Source: Asterias amurensis (taxonomy: Eukaryota > Echinodermata > Asteroidea > Forcipulatida > Asteriidae). From it: DNA of 64,000 bases. Each line of letters begins with the position of its first letter. Within the stretch, counting starts at the first letter, position 1. The position numbers and the translations under genes are program-made. Of the stretch, positions 48,851 to 59,972 are shown piece by piece. The stretch lies in NCBI RefSeq assembly GCF_032118995.1, contig NC_092657.1, positions 10,293,391-10,357,390 on the forward strand, given 5' to 3'. Under the pieces are notes generated by a model. It worked only from the letters and a program-made list of their open reading frames with translations, was not told the DNA's origin and did not search any database.

Positions 48851-49192
48851 TGTGTTCTACAAAAAGTACCCAAACCCTTTGTAGTATTTTAAGAAATAAC
48901 TCACCCGATCTTCGACTTGGGCTTCTCCGAAGAGTCGTCAAGGGATCTTGCTACCCGTAGAATACTAGTCTAATAATGTACTGCTTCCTCAAGCCTCCAG
49001 GAAAACGGAGAATACAGCATCAAAATAGTCAGATGGTCAGGGTCTGCTGGATTCCATGATGTACAACGAGAGAGAGAGAGAGAGAGAGGTCAGAGGTCCC
49101 CGAGATGCAATGGTTACTAGTGCGCATGTCCAAGGTGGGTTAGTCCAAAATCGAAAAGGGGTGGTGCCAAGCCCTTATTACACCCTCACAGG

Positions 49193-49536
49193 GCACGTAC
49201 GCGTTTGGTAATTGTCAAAAAACAGACTTCTCACTTGGTGTATCCCATCAATACCATAAAATATCAAGCCTGTGAAAATTTGAGCTCAATTGGTTATCGA
49301 AGTTGCGAGGAAATTATGAAAGACAAAAACACCCTTGTTGGACGAATTTGTGTGCTTTCAGATAAGAATAAAAGACTTCTAGCTAGAAGTCTTTTATTAT
49401 TTTAGTCTCTCCAGAGGGAGTCATTTCCCACAATGTTTTATACTATCAACAGCTCCCAAATGTTGTTTGTTAGTAAGTCAGTTTTTAAGGTTATATTTGT
49501 TTTGAGTAACTACCAAACGTGTACCTTCCCTTTAAT
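49193..49536. mobile_element. TTAA-family A MITE, variant ends
   Basis: GTACGCGTTTGGTAATTGTC at the left and CTACCAAACGTGTACCTTCC at the right are imperfect inverted repeats. The right TTAA is at 49533-49536. Confidence 0.8.
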
Positions 49537-49548
49537 AGACAATCACAT

Positions 49549-49959
49549 TAAAGGAACACGTTGCCTTCGATCGGACGAGTTGGTCAAAACAAAAGCGTTT
49601 GTAACCGTTTTGTATATAATGCATATGGTTGGAAAGATGTTTTAAAAGTAGAATACAATGATCCACACAAGTTTGCCTCGAAATTGCGTGGTTTTCCTTC
49701 TACTGTGAGAACGGTTTTCCTTCTACTGTGAGAACTAACACGGTCGGCCATTTATGGGAGTCAAAATTTTGACCCCCATAAATGGCCGACGTGTTAGTCG
49801 ACGAGGTAAAAGGAAAACCACGCATTTCGAGGCATGTTTGTGTGGATGATTGTATTCTACTTTTACAACATCTTTCTACCCATATGCATTTTATAAAAAA
49901 CGGTTACAAACGCTTTTCAAAGACCAACTCGACCGATTCAAGGCAACGTGTTCCTTTAA
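49549..49959. mobile_element. TTAA-flanked ~410 bp palindromic MITE
   Basis: The ends TTAAAGGAACACGTTGCCTT and GGCAACGTGTTCCTTTAA are inverted, and the arms remain complementary almost to the centre near 49765, where CATTTATGGGAGTCAAAATT meets its mirror. A 25-base direct duplication (GGTTTTCCTTCTACTGTGAG) sits in the left arm only. Confidence 0.92.
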
Positions 49960-50397
49960 GCTGACCAATCACAAATAGCCGGCAACAAATCAGACACAGT
50001 TAAGCATCCCACCATATGTATGGCGTCGTGTGTTGTTTCACAGAGTGAAGAGGCACGTTGGCGCCATTGCTAGGTGGGCGGGCTTAATGGATTGTTCTAT
50101 TGCAAATTTAGTTGATGTTTACATTGTTCGCTTAAATAAGGCTTGATGTTGATTGTTGACGTTGATGTTGACGTTGATTGTTGCAGCTTCTTGACATGAT
50201 TAAACAGGCTATAACTATTTTTGTTTGACCGGTGTTGGACAAGGTGTCCCCCCAAACAGGTAACCCACAATCATATTGAAAATATGACCAACCTATAGAT
50301 ATACAGAATGATGACCATAGTATATAAGCTTTCCAGTGATATCATGGATGCATTTCTTTTCTCTGGCCATGCTTCACCGACTTCTACTGTCTAGAAC

Positions 50398-50876
50398 GTG
50401 TGTATTGAAGTGCTTAAAGATTTGATACAGTGTAGTATCAAACAAATATTGGATGCAAAATATAATCATGAGGTAAAATCTGAACTACAATTTTGTATTC
50501 CATTCTCCGAGGCGAAGCTAGACTTCACCGAGCAATTATATTCTGCAACAAAGCACTCATATGCATCCAGTATTTGTTTTAATTATAACTTGGATGATTG
50601 GTATTGTATGCTTTAAACTTTGAGATTAAAAATCTGTCAATATTTTTTGTTTTGATTACCAAAATTGCATCACCATTACCATTCTCGGGCATTTATTTGG
50701 AAGACATTTCAGCTACGGTTGAATATTTTGTGCAAAGGGTGCACCAACTAAAACTCTCTAAGATTAAGCCAAAAATTGAATTTGTGAAACTTTTTACTGT
50801 TAAGCATGGCAGTGAAAAGTTTCTGGACAACAGTCATCTAAATTCAGTTTGTGCAAATACTGAACAACTGATTTGA
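50398..50876 (+). other. Two overlapping short open frames, unassigned
   Basis: Frames of 72 and 92 codons adjoin within the HARBI1 pseudogene intron (HQLKLSKIKPKIEFVKLF in the second). I recognise no family and no clear splice sites. They may be remnants of another insertion. Confidence 0.2.
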
Positions 50877-51298
50877 GAGATGTTAAAATGGATTTTTAGT
50901 CGCCAAGCAGGACATATATTTCTGGCTTCAGAGACAGGAGTTAGATAATTGAATTGGTCTAATGATTTACATTAACTGAGTCTGTGTAAAGCTGGGTATA
51001 ATTACATGTGACATGTGCTTGCAGAACACATCAACAACTTTGCGGATGATGCAATGTGTATTGGATTTTGCTATGCCGAATGTTTGGGCAATTTCTAGCA
51101 TGCTTTCCTAGTTGCTCATATACCAGCAGAATACCAGGAGCTGTTTCCTTGGGTCCACTTTCTCTTCACTCCCTCGATGGTGCGTCACTAAATAAGGCAA
51201 AATCTGTTGCTCAAGGGTTTCAAAGGCATCCCTTGTCAGACGATAGTGGTACCTGAAATCATCTATGCTGTACTGTGGTACAACGTCTTCTACATAGC

Positions 51299-52377
51299 CT
51301 GTGAAATGAGAACGATTGAAATCATTTAATAATGTAATAAAGAGGTAAAAGATTATTAACATACTTATGACACCGATGCTTGTGAATGCATGTATAGGCT
51401 CAAGATTATGAGTCAAGGCAAATTTAACTTAACCATTGTGGAAATTGCATCAGACTATTAAGTAACTGACATTGCATAAATGGAGTGTGTTTGGTATGGA
51501 GTGTGGGCTGGCTACTAAAAAATACTCTTTAAATTACTGCCACATCGCAATAATCGTAAAAAGTTGTATTACGCGCTGGTGGGCGTCGACAATTTCTTCC
51601 GGTTCATTCAACAGGTCAAAGAACGTAACCAAACCAAACATGTTATTGTTATTATTCGTTGCCGCCGCCTTATAGACTAACTAGTTGACCACTGACTAGA
51701 GTTGTTTGCACTTCAGTAGTAACGCGAACGCGCACTGTTTGACACCAATCAACCATTGATTAACCATTGGTCCTTGCGCGAACTTGGCCCGGGTGTGGTC
51801 CTACCTAGGCACCTTATAAAAAAAATTCCCGGACAACTTGTGGAAGGGTTTTCCCGAGACCGCATGGGAACAACTGCTGGCTCCCAGTAAACACCAAATC
51901 TAAGTGTGTGCGGCTTTACCAATATTAAACAAACGACCCATAGAACTTTCCTAAAAGCTTTTACTGGCGTTTATGCAGAATGCACAATATTTTGTTGATG
52001 GATAACAAATTAGCTCCGGGAAAACTTTTCCGCAAGTTATCCGGGAAAAGTTTAGATGAAGTGCCTTACTATAGCTAAGAAAATATTACCGCCGCCGTCG
52101 TCGAGACTAGGCCAGGTTGTGTTCTTCTTAGGTAACTAGGACCAGGGAAGGACTTGGGTTAAGCATATACCGTCGAGATGGAACTTATGCAGAACCAAAG
52201 ATACTATAAAAGGAAGATAGGACACTGAGTGCGCAATTGTGAAACGCAAAAAGGCGGGAGCATGGAAGGGCACCCGCTATTGTTGGGCAAGTAAAACTAA
52301 AGTCAGCTCTGCGCTACGCACTGCACTATGGCTATGGAAAACTTGCAACCAACAGGCGCTAGCTCAGCACAGCAAAC
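51299..52377. other. No gene recognised; promoter-side DNA of the second THAP gene
   Basis: Moderately GC-rich towards the right, with scattered CpG near 51720-52320. No motif stands out enough to claim. Confidence 0.35.
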
Positions 52378-53746
52378 ATGTCACTATGGTGCTCTGCCGT
52401 AAATTGTGTGAATAATTCACAACGGAATAGTAATCTTCACTATTACATATTTTTAAAAAAGCAAAGACAGGTAAGGCGAACTTTATGGCAGAACATTTTG
52501 ATGTAATAATGACATTAATGATCAGGAAACAAACATTCATGACCCCAGAGTATAGCATGGAGTAGCTGTGGAGCAGTGTTCTTATATTTATTCCAGCCAT
52601 TTAAGTTTTTATTTTGTAATTAACTAATAACATTATTCAAATTATAAATTTATGAATGTGATGGTAGTCTTGAATAATTTATTTGTAATGTTTTGATAAA
52701 CCAGATCAACCCAAATTATCAATCAAGATGGAGGTGTTTGTTTCTTATTTGGCCTCTAGTATTAAATTCTGCACAGATCACATGGGTTTATTATGATGCT
52801 TTTGTGTATTTCATTTGTGGTACCACAGATCAGAACGATGGGTTCAGTTTACAAGAAGATCAGATCTGCGGAACAAGTCGCCCAAATATGTGTACAATAA
52901 TTGTAGAATCTGCTCAAATCATTTTGAACCATCCCAGATTATGTGTACTGGTAGACTGGTTTGGAATGCGGCCCCTACAATTTTCAACATACCAAATCCA
53001 CCAAAGAAGGTGACTTTGAAGCGGAAACTACCCAGCAGACATGTCTCCATAAAAAGATCTAAGAGTAAAACAGGTATTGTTTTGTTGAACCTGCTTAGTT
53101 GAAAGTTTTCTTTTTGTTCTTTTCCAAAGGTGTGAACTACATGTAAAGTCACATTTACTTATGAGAAAATTTTATGCCGACACAATTTAAAGATGATTGG
53201 GTGATAATCGAGTTTGAAGTTACTATTACTGGCTGTCACCCACAAAGCTAATGTTATTAGCTGTTCAGAAATAATAATGATGCTTGCCCAGATGACAAGT
53301 AAAGGAGGAAAAATCAGTGAAGTATTGTATTTGTTGATTTACAACAAGCTTTTAATTTGTTATCAAAACACTTGAAAATGATTTAGCTTCTGGAGAACAC
53401 AGTGGGGAAAAGGCAGACCACACCCATGCAAAGTAGACCACATCAGCTCATTCTAGAATGAACCAAGTAAAGATAACATGCAAATGATATCCAACATTCA
53501 ATCCAGTAGACCCACCCTTTTGGCTAGGAAACACATTTTGATACAGTTGGTCAGGTTATATACTCACAAAATAGTCAATTTTGAAGTTGAAGTTTGAACA
53601 TTTTTAGATTTGTTTCAAAACACAAACATACATTGCAAATTTGCATCCCCCTCTTTCTTATTTTCACAGATGTTGTCAAATCAAATACTTCGAGAGAACA
53701 ATGGGAGGTTCCTGACGACAATACTTTGAAAAGATGCATCATGTGA
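52378..53746 (+). CDS. THAP-domain protein, three exons
   Basis: Exon 1 (52378..52470, donor GTAAGG) encodes MSLWCSAVNCVNNSQRN and gives the first two zinc cysteines. Exon 2 (about 52829..53073, donor GTATTG) gives the rest of the finger: SERWVQFTRRSDLRNK, the C-x2-H of CRICSNHFEPSQ, and the AAPTIFNIPNPP box that closes THAP domains, then a basic stretch (KKVTLKRKLPSRHVSIKRSK). Exon 3 (53670..53746) joins in phase 1 and adds about 25 residues to a TGA. The product would be about 135 residues, a DNA-binding domain with a basic tail. Exon 1 ends in phase 0, but exon 2 needs two preceding bases, so there is either a one-base indel or a different splice site. It may be a host gene or the 5' end of a lost transposase. 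Confidence 0.65.
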
Positions 53747-53769
53747 ACTATTGCGTACGGTTAACTCAA

Positions 53770-54360
53770 CGTCACGTAGGACCACACTTTCTTCCTCAGA
53801 TTAAACTAGATTGCAACCGGTGAACACTAGATTATGTACTTAGGGTGACAGCTTTCTCTGCAACAGCACCTCTGTGGAACCAGCTTATTGTTTGTCTGAG
53901 GGAGGAAAACTCCCTCTGTAGCTTTAAATCTGGGCATAAGCCACACCTTTTTAGTGAAGCATTTTCAACTTAAAGTATTTTTCTATGTTCTTACTGCCCT
54001 CCTGCTTCATAACATTGTTGCGGTATTTATAATTGTTATTATCTTAATTATTGTTTGTGTTTTTTACTTGATCAAACAATATCGGTGACTTTTACACAAT
54101 GTGTTTGATTGATTATATTCATCTTTTTACTTGTACATGTATCTTTGTGGTTTTATTATCATACTTTATGGATTTTTATTTTGGACCTTTTAATTATTTA
54201 GTTTTTGTGGTTAAAATGTTTGTTGTTGTAAAGCGCCGGGAGCATTTTTAATGGATTTGGCGCTATATAAATGTTGTTTATTATTGCTGCTGCTGCTGCC
54301 GCTGCCGCTGCCCCTGCCGCTGCCGCTGCCGCTGTTTTGTTCTTGTTCTTGTTCTTGTTA
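53770..54360 (+). pseudogene. LINE 3' end with CTG/CCG and GTTCTT tail
   Basis: About 53850-53970 encodes the usual ORF2 tail: TAFSATAPLWNQLIVCLREE, then SFKSGHKPHLFSEAF. The untranslated tail ends AGCATTTTTAATGGATTTGG, CGCTATATAAATGTTGTTTA and then CTG/CCG trimers (about 54286-54333) and GTTCTT hexamers. The copy at 16318-16545 has the same end but a different repeat. Everything 5' of the tail is missing. Confidence 0.75.
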
Positions 54361-54441
54361 ATATCCCATAGGGACAGCTGAGTGCTTACTTCGACTGACC
54401 ATCCCACGATAAAAAAAAGGGGAGAAAAGAAATAATGGTTA

Positions 54442-54950
54442 TTGGACTATGCCTTACTCATTACAAACACAACATGTAGCATCACCTGCAATCATATTTG
54501 CCGTAAAACAGGACGTTACTTAAGGTATTTATTTACTCTTCATTTAAATGACTGCATGCCCTGGCTTGTAATGTCTGAGATAACTGATGATGGTAGGCTG
54601 TGCAGATCTTCACAGGTGCAGGAAGGAAAGCTCTGTAAAAACTTCTTTGAGTTCTTTACACTTTGTACAATAATTGGTAAAATAACCCTTTTGAACTCCA
54701 TTGGTTCTGGAAAAGTCTGATTGTCTGTGTGTGTTATGGTTTTAATCTTCTGGTGGAAAAAGTGTTCCAATATTTAAACAGAAATACAAGACTAAATATG
54801 CAACCAGCTTTGAATTCCATCATCACATAGTGGTTAGAACACCACTGCCCTTGCAGGCTGATGTTGCAGCACGGGCCATAACAGCCGCCGACGCAAGCCT
54901 CGTGTGAGTGGAGCCAGATTTATTAGATTGAGTGTTTATTTTTGGAAGTT
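54442..54950. other. No gene recognised
   Basis: A 92-codon + frame (54442-54720) has no recognisable similarity; it lies between a LINE tail and a MITE and may be random. Confidence 0.35.
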
Positions 54951-54953
54951 AAT

Positions 54954-55310
54954 TTAAGGCAGTGGAAATTAATGGGTATTACTCAAAATAGTTATTAGCA
55001 TAAAACCTTACTTGGTAACGAGTAATGGGGATGATAGCATTTTGAGAAGCGTCTCCCTCTAAAGTGACGTAGTTTTCAATAAAGAAATAAATTTCCACGA
55101 ACTTGATTTCAGGACCTCAGGTTTAGAATTTGAGATCTCGAAATCAAGCATTTGACACAACACTACTTCTTGTAACAAAGTGTTTTTCTTCTTTCATAGT
55201 CATCTCCATGACTTCGACGACGAATTGAGCTGAAACTTTCACAGGTTTGTTAGTTTATGCATATGTTGAGATCCATCAAGGGGGGCCTGGTTTTTGACAA
55301 TTTTCGATGT
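54954..55310. mobile_element. TTAA-family A MITE, decayed
   Basis: TTAAGGCAGTGGAAATTAAT at the left and internal landmarks (TTTAGAATTTGAGATCTCGAA; AAGCGTCTCCCTCTAAAGTG) identify the family. The right terminal repeat has decayed. Confidence 0.7.
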
Positions 55311-55639
55311 TGGGTAAATGAAAATGTTTTGTTTTGACTCCTGATCATGCTCCAACACGTCAAGATCTAGACCAGATCAGCGAAAGCATTAGAGAGCAAG
55401 CTTTAGCCCAATCACGTATCAGATTCATTCTCCGGTAGAGGGCTTGAGTGAGAGTTCAGAGAGATACATAACAAGGAAGATACAGGCAGCACAAAAACAG
55501 CTTAAAAAACGACTTGTGAGGCATGGGCACCAGGACAGGTTAATACCCTGATGGACCTACTAGATAGTAGTTCTTCCACGGACAGCGGTAGAATAAGCAT
55601 TAAACACTTGGGGCACAACAGCCACTAAGACGTGTGGAA

Positions 55640-56498
55640 CATCGCCATAATCTGGTGCATCATCCAGTCGTGTGTTATTTGCCGATGACATTCTTCTGTA
55701 CCGCACAATAGAAAACGCCAATGACGAACTTGTGCTCCAATCTGACTTAGATGATGTTCAACATTAGTAAAACCAAGGTCATGCATATCACAAGATGCAG
55801 GAACCTTGACCCAATATTGTACAACCTAGGTACTCTTCCAATAGAATCTACCAAGTCGTTTCGGTACCTAGGGCTTACATTTGATTCCAAACTTTCATGG
55901 GCTACTCATACCTCCTCAGTAGCTGCCAGAGCCAACCGCATGTTAGGTTTCATCAGAACAGTTGCTAGAGGGTCCTCCACCAACGCAATTTTCTCACTTT
56001 ACAAATCTCTTGTTCTCCCCATTTTAGAGTATGGTCTCCTAGCATGGCATCCGTTCCTATTATCACAACAAAATCAGCTTGAAAGGGTTCAAAGAACTGC
56101 TACCCGGCTTGCTCTTAGACACAGGCGCGGAGTTATGTCTTATTGACAGATTGCAGCATCTTCACTGGCATCCTCTAACCAACAGGCGTAATTACTTGCT
56201 CAGTGCATTTGTGTTCAAGGTTTTACATGGCACTGCTCACTGCGAATCCAGTCTTACCGGGGTTTTCATTAATCCTCGTCATCTTGACTCACTCGCATTC
56301 CGCCATCTTTCAGCTCGTACCGACTCACTTTTCCATTCACCCTCCCATCAATTTCCCAGATTGTGGGACACGATCCCACCCGTCATTCGCGAAGCTGCTG
56401 TAATGTGTCCTCTTATGACATTTCTCCGACTCCTTAAGGATAATTGTTTAAACCACACAGCGCTCTATCTGTTTGCATGCAAGGATACTACAGTCTAA
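55640..56498 (+). pseudogene. LINE ORF2 fragment (palm to C terminus)
   Basis: A short frame ends RVLFADDILLYRTIENANDE (the catalytic F/YADD), then a small deletion, then MMFNISKTKVMHITRCRNLD and PIESTKSFRYLGLTFDSKLS, the thumb region. Around 56125 the frame changes, and the tail continues with IDRLQHLHWHPLTNRRNYLL and SARTDSLFHSPSHQFPRLWD. The arrangement is that of Jockey/CR1-like ORF2. The 5' two-thirds and the 3' untranslated region are missing. The fragment abuts the HARBI1 fragment at 56497. Confidence 0.8.
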
Positions 56499-57028
56499 AC
56501 ATTCAAGTAATTCGTGACCACCAAATGAATTTAATCAACTGTGTAATTCGCTGACCAGGCTCTACTCATGACTCTCGTATCTTCACTGAGAGTGCAATCA
56601 GCGGGGCGTTTCAAGAGGCACACATTGACGGGTACCTTATTGGCGATAAAGGTTTATGTGTTCATTCCTCCTTACCCCCCTACATTGCCCCTGGTAATGC
56701 TCAAAAAAGAAGATACAACAAAGTTCACGCTGCAACAACATCTATCGTTGAAAGGACAATTGGCGCATGGAAACGTAGATTCCGGGCGATGCATGAGGAG
56801 AACCGTATGAGTCCTTAACGAATATGTGCCGTCATAGCTGCAACACTCGTACTGCACAACATCGCAAGAGAAATGGGTCTTCCAGACATTGATGATGAAG
56901 AGCATTTTGACGACAACGATGATCAAGGGGATATTTTCAGTGGACCCCTAGCCCCTCATGGGCAGGTTGTACGTCGAATGGTAACCAACATTTTGAAGGC
57001 AAACTTTTGCAGTGTCTTGTACATATAG
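56497..57028 (+). pseudogene. HARBI1-like: Third HARBI1-like fragment (C-terminal half of nuclease)
   Basis: The frame reads NIQVIRDHQMNLINCVIR, then TGA in place of the family Trp codon, then PGSTHDSRIFTESAISGAFQ with the second catalytic Asp. It continues through SIVERTIGAWKRRFRAM with the Glu, another stop near 56817, and ending LVLHNIAREMGLPDIDD with an acidic tail to TAG at 57026-57028. The N-terminal half with the first Asp is missing; a LINE fragment sits exactly at the break. This copy has no intron between the YNKVHAATTS segment and the Glu, unlike the copy at 1330-2510. Confidence 0.85.
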
Positions 57029-57789
57029 TTTTTTTTCGGTCAACTTCGGCAATTAATGAGCAGCCGATTTAGCGACGCAAACTATGCAAAATCGAATGCT
57101 GATGGAAACGGTCATTCGATTTCGTTTGATGAATAGTCAAATGTAATGTTGCGTCATTCAACATAACAAAATAGTAATTCAATTTTAACAATTCATCAAA
57201 GCAGCATTCATATACACATACGCTTCTTGATGCGTGTGTTTCACGAAAAAGAATGACGATACCATAAAGGAATTTTACTCGTCTAGTCTCAAAACGCATT
57301 GAATGGCCGAATTTTGAATTGGACACCCAGCAACAACTGGAGAGGCAAAATAGCTATAATTCAAACGCATGAAAATGAAATTGACTGCTTACCAACAGAT
57401 TTTGACCGAGAAAACCAGTAATTTGCAAAAATGAGAAACAAATGTTGATTGGCGAGTCCTTCTGAAGACGAATAAAGAACCAACTAATCTCACCCATGGT
57501 ACTTTTTGCAACAAACCGTTCTTCCTATAAAGAGTATTCAAAGTGTTTGAAAATGATTAAAATAGTAAATTACAGATAAATGTTATATTAGAGATAATAT
57601 CCAATATATTGATCATAATAACAATTAGCATGAACACTTGGTAATGAGCAATGAAGGCTGTTGGTCGTTATGTTTTTATAAGACAGTCAAACTCTTTGGA
57701 CTTAACATCAACACTGGTGTTAAATAACTTCTCATTACCCTCTTCTGTACATCTACAAAGCTCTGGACTGCATTGCCACCCATGTACCA
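57029..57789. other. No gene recognised
   Basis: AT-rich DNA. A short MITE remnant (TAGCATGAACACTTGGTAAT) lies near 57627. Confidence 0.4.
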
Positions 57790-58075
57790 TCTAGGGAAGG
57801 TCTGCGATCGAGCCGGGATGTTACTCGTCTTTCCAGATTAGCAGGTGGATAGGCGATGGATCATTCAGTGTTTTCGGGCCAACTGTCTGGAACTCATAAC
57901 CCCACACCAAAAGGTCCTCTCGAACAGTTTCAGTTTACAAATGCAACCTCAAAACTTATTAATTGTAGTGTATTATATTTGCTATTGTTTGTGTGTAAAG
58001 CGCGCTGATCATGTCTTCGGTAACGCGCTATATTATAACAGCTGTTTTTATTTATTATTGTCTAATAAAGTCTCG
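57790..58075 (+). pseudogene. LINE 3' remnant, third family
   Basis: GDGSFSVFGPTVWNS near 57855-57900 is the ORF2 tail motif, and a stop-laden stretch resembling FKCNLKTY follows. The tail AAAGCGCGCTGATCATGTCT, CGCGCTATATTATAACAG and TTTATTATTG resembles LINE or SINE 3' ends. Confidence 0.55.
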
Positions 58076-58139
58076 TGCTCTACATTCTTTTGTTTTTTAT
58101 TGGGGCACTTGCTAGGATTTAACGAAAATTATCATTGGG

Positions 58140-58702
58140 CAAGGGAATGTGGATCAGTTGGTAAATTACTAGGTCGTGGTGGTCGAATTATGGAATAGTG
58201 GCCGGTAGCCATGATTAGAACTATAAGAACAAGAGATTTCCCTCACTGAAGGCACTCAAGGTGGCTGTTATCCATTCGCTTGCTGATGGTTTTTCATCAA
58301 GATTGCGCAAATCAAACTTCCAGCTCAAAGCGTCATGTGGTGGTCGATTGATGGAATAATGGCCGGTAGACATGATTATTACTCTAAGAACAAGAGATCT
58401 CCCTCACTGAAGGCATTCAAGGTGGCTGTTATCCATTCGCTTGCAGATGGATTTTCATCAAGATTACGCAAATCTACTTCCAGCTCAAAGCGTCCTGTAG
58501 AAGAAGTACTTGATGGGGAAATGGTCCCTGGTAAAACCCTTGTTCGTTTCGGAGACCGCAAACGTTACTGTGTGTGCTGTTCTAAGGCTTGACGCCGAGT
58601 AACTGAAAGATTCAGACCAAATACGGATGCACAGGATGCGCAGCCAGCATGTGCGAACTTAACTGTTTCAACCAATGGCACCATCTGATGCCAGAGCAGT
58701 AG
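58140..58702 (+). pseudogene. piggyBac-like transposase C terminus with internal tandem duplication
   Basis: A frame from 58335 reads NKRSPSLKAFKVAVIHSLAD, then RPVEEVLDGEMVPGKTLVRF and RKRYCVCCSK. After a frameshift it continues YGCTGCAASMCELNCFNQWH to a TAG at 58700-58702. Paired C-x2-C motifs followed by C-x4-C-F-x2-(F/Y/W)H form the cysteine-rich zinc-binding end of piggyBac transposases. The catalytic DDD core is absent. The first ~190 bp (58150-58330) and the next ~150 bp (58336-58490) are direct repeats differing at a few sites, so a local duplication occurred before or during decay. Confidence 0.6.
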
Positions 58703-58799
58703 ATCGCTGGGAAGATAGCCGTACATGTACACTGCATCCGTACATCTATAGTAGAACTGTATATTTTGTTATATAGTGTTGTGTTTTAATAGAAGTTCT

Positions 58800-59271
58800 T
58801 TTTTTGCAGAACGTGCTAATCCACCAAACAGCACGGCTGTTTCACGCAAAAAAAAGTGCGCCCTCTCGCGGTTGTTATTGCTTAGCGCGATTTGCTTGTC
58901 AAAACGCGTGACGTCATTGTTTATTTAAAGGACGAAAGATGAAACTCGCCAGTTGTCGATGTTGTGACGTACTGCAAATTCTGTTCGTTCATTGGCTATG
59001 ACTGTCAAGTCGTTTATTTTTGTTTGGGATTGTCTGAGTTACGTGTGCTACAGTCTTTTTTCAATCCCAGTGGGCTTGTTTGCTGAACTTCTTGACGTAG
59101 AGACTACTTCGGAAACTCCGATGTGTGCGGCCAGGCGACGCGAAATGTGGCTTGCTCTGATGTGAAAAACGACGTGAGATTTGTATCATTTAAAAAAAGC
59201 CTGAGCATTTGTTGTTGCTATCTTCAAGCAAGTCTGTCATCTAATGACCTTTTCAAGTGGATATGTGAAAG
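58800..59271 (+). promoter_or_regulatory. Promoter-like segment with CRE site and possible non-coding first exon
   Basis: The palindromic CRE TGACGTCA lies at 58909-58916 and a further TGACG at about 58965. CpG density is higher than in the neighbourhood. A strong donor (AAAG|GTAAGT) at 59271-59277 could end a first exon. No downstream + exon was recognised. It may instead be a transposon end or the lost promoter of an element. Confidence 0.25.
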
Positions 59272-59609
59272 GTAAGTCTGGGACATTTGGTTTTAATTAG
59301 CAAATCGTCTTCTAACTTTTGTGATTTTTTTTGAGTTTTTTTTGTACACGCACACGTGGGGATCATGTTTTGTGTGTAAACTACATGTATGTACAATTGG
59401 TACATACATCACAGTGTACACACGTTCGGCCTAAAAAAACCTGAGTAAACGTAGGCCTACTTCTTTTTTTTTTTGTCTGTTGATGGGATCATGGATAAAG
59501 ATAGGTGGGTAGATGGGGTGGGTAATTATTATATAATATATAGTACAATTCATGGCAAAAGCAATTGCTGTGCTGGGTAATTATTATATAATATAGTACA
59601 ATTCATGGC

Positions 59610-59740
59610 GGAAAAGTTTCCGTATGGCGCCACCACCTTTTCATTCGAAATAAAATAATATAGTATCTAATTTACCTGATTGATATATCCCTTTTTGTAA
59701 AATGAGTGAAAAGGTGGTGGCGCCATACGGAAAGTTATCC
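59610..59740. mobile_element. 131 bp MITE with perfect 8 bp target duplication
   Basis: The direct repeat TTCATGGC flanks the element at 59602-59609 and 59741-59748. The ends are inverted repeats: GGAAAAGTTTCCGTATGGCG against GGATAACTTTCCGTATGGCG. An 8 bp duplication is typical of hAT-type transposition. Confidence 0.9.
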
Positions 59741-59972
59741 TTCATGGCAAAAGCTTTTGCTGTGCTGTGTTTACAGGACACTTACTAAAATAATTATTTT
59801 GTAATTAAAATTAAAATTTAATTTATCAACAATTTTAATATATTTATTTTATTATTATAAACAAAAACTCTCAACTCAAGAAAATAAACTGACACTTTCT
59901 GACGGTCCATTAGTTTTATTTTATTTTGGAAATAGAATTTGTTGCGCTGTTTTCAGTTGAATTGAAGCATAA

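Larger units (their letters stand above)
48103..51298 (-). pseudogene. HARBI1-like: Second HARBI1-like nuclease, with stop codon and missing 3' exon
   Basis: Exon A is complement(51006..51298): YSIDDFRYHYRLTRDAFETL, then RKQLLVFCWYMSN, a TAG stop, and MLEIAQTFGIAKSNTHCIIR (helix-turn-helix). Exon B is complement(48103..48279): WPDVQQQQQIANEVEE, then GIPGVVGFVDGTQVRI with the first catalytic Asp. Exon A ends at a GTAATT donor and B begins after TTAG, in phase 0. The exon with the second Asp and the Glu was not found towards 47 kb, where MITEs occupy the space. Its 2.7 kb intron holds a foldback element and two MITEs. The different intron positions show it is not a recent copy of the gene at 1330-2510. 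Confidence 0.8.

Noticed and set aside
49782..49964. 60-codon + frame
   Set aside because: It is contained in the right arm of the TTAA palindromic MITE.
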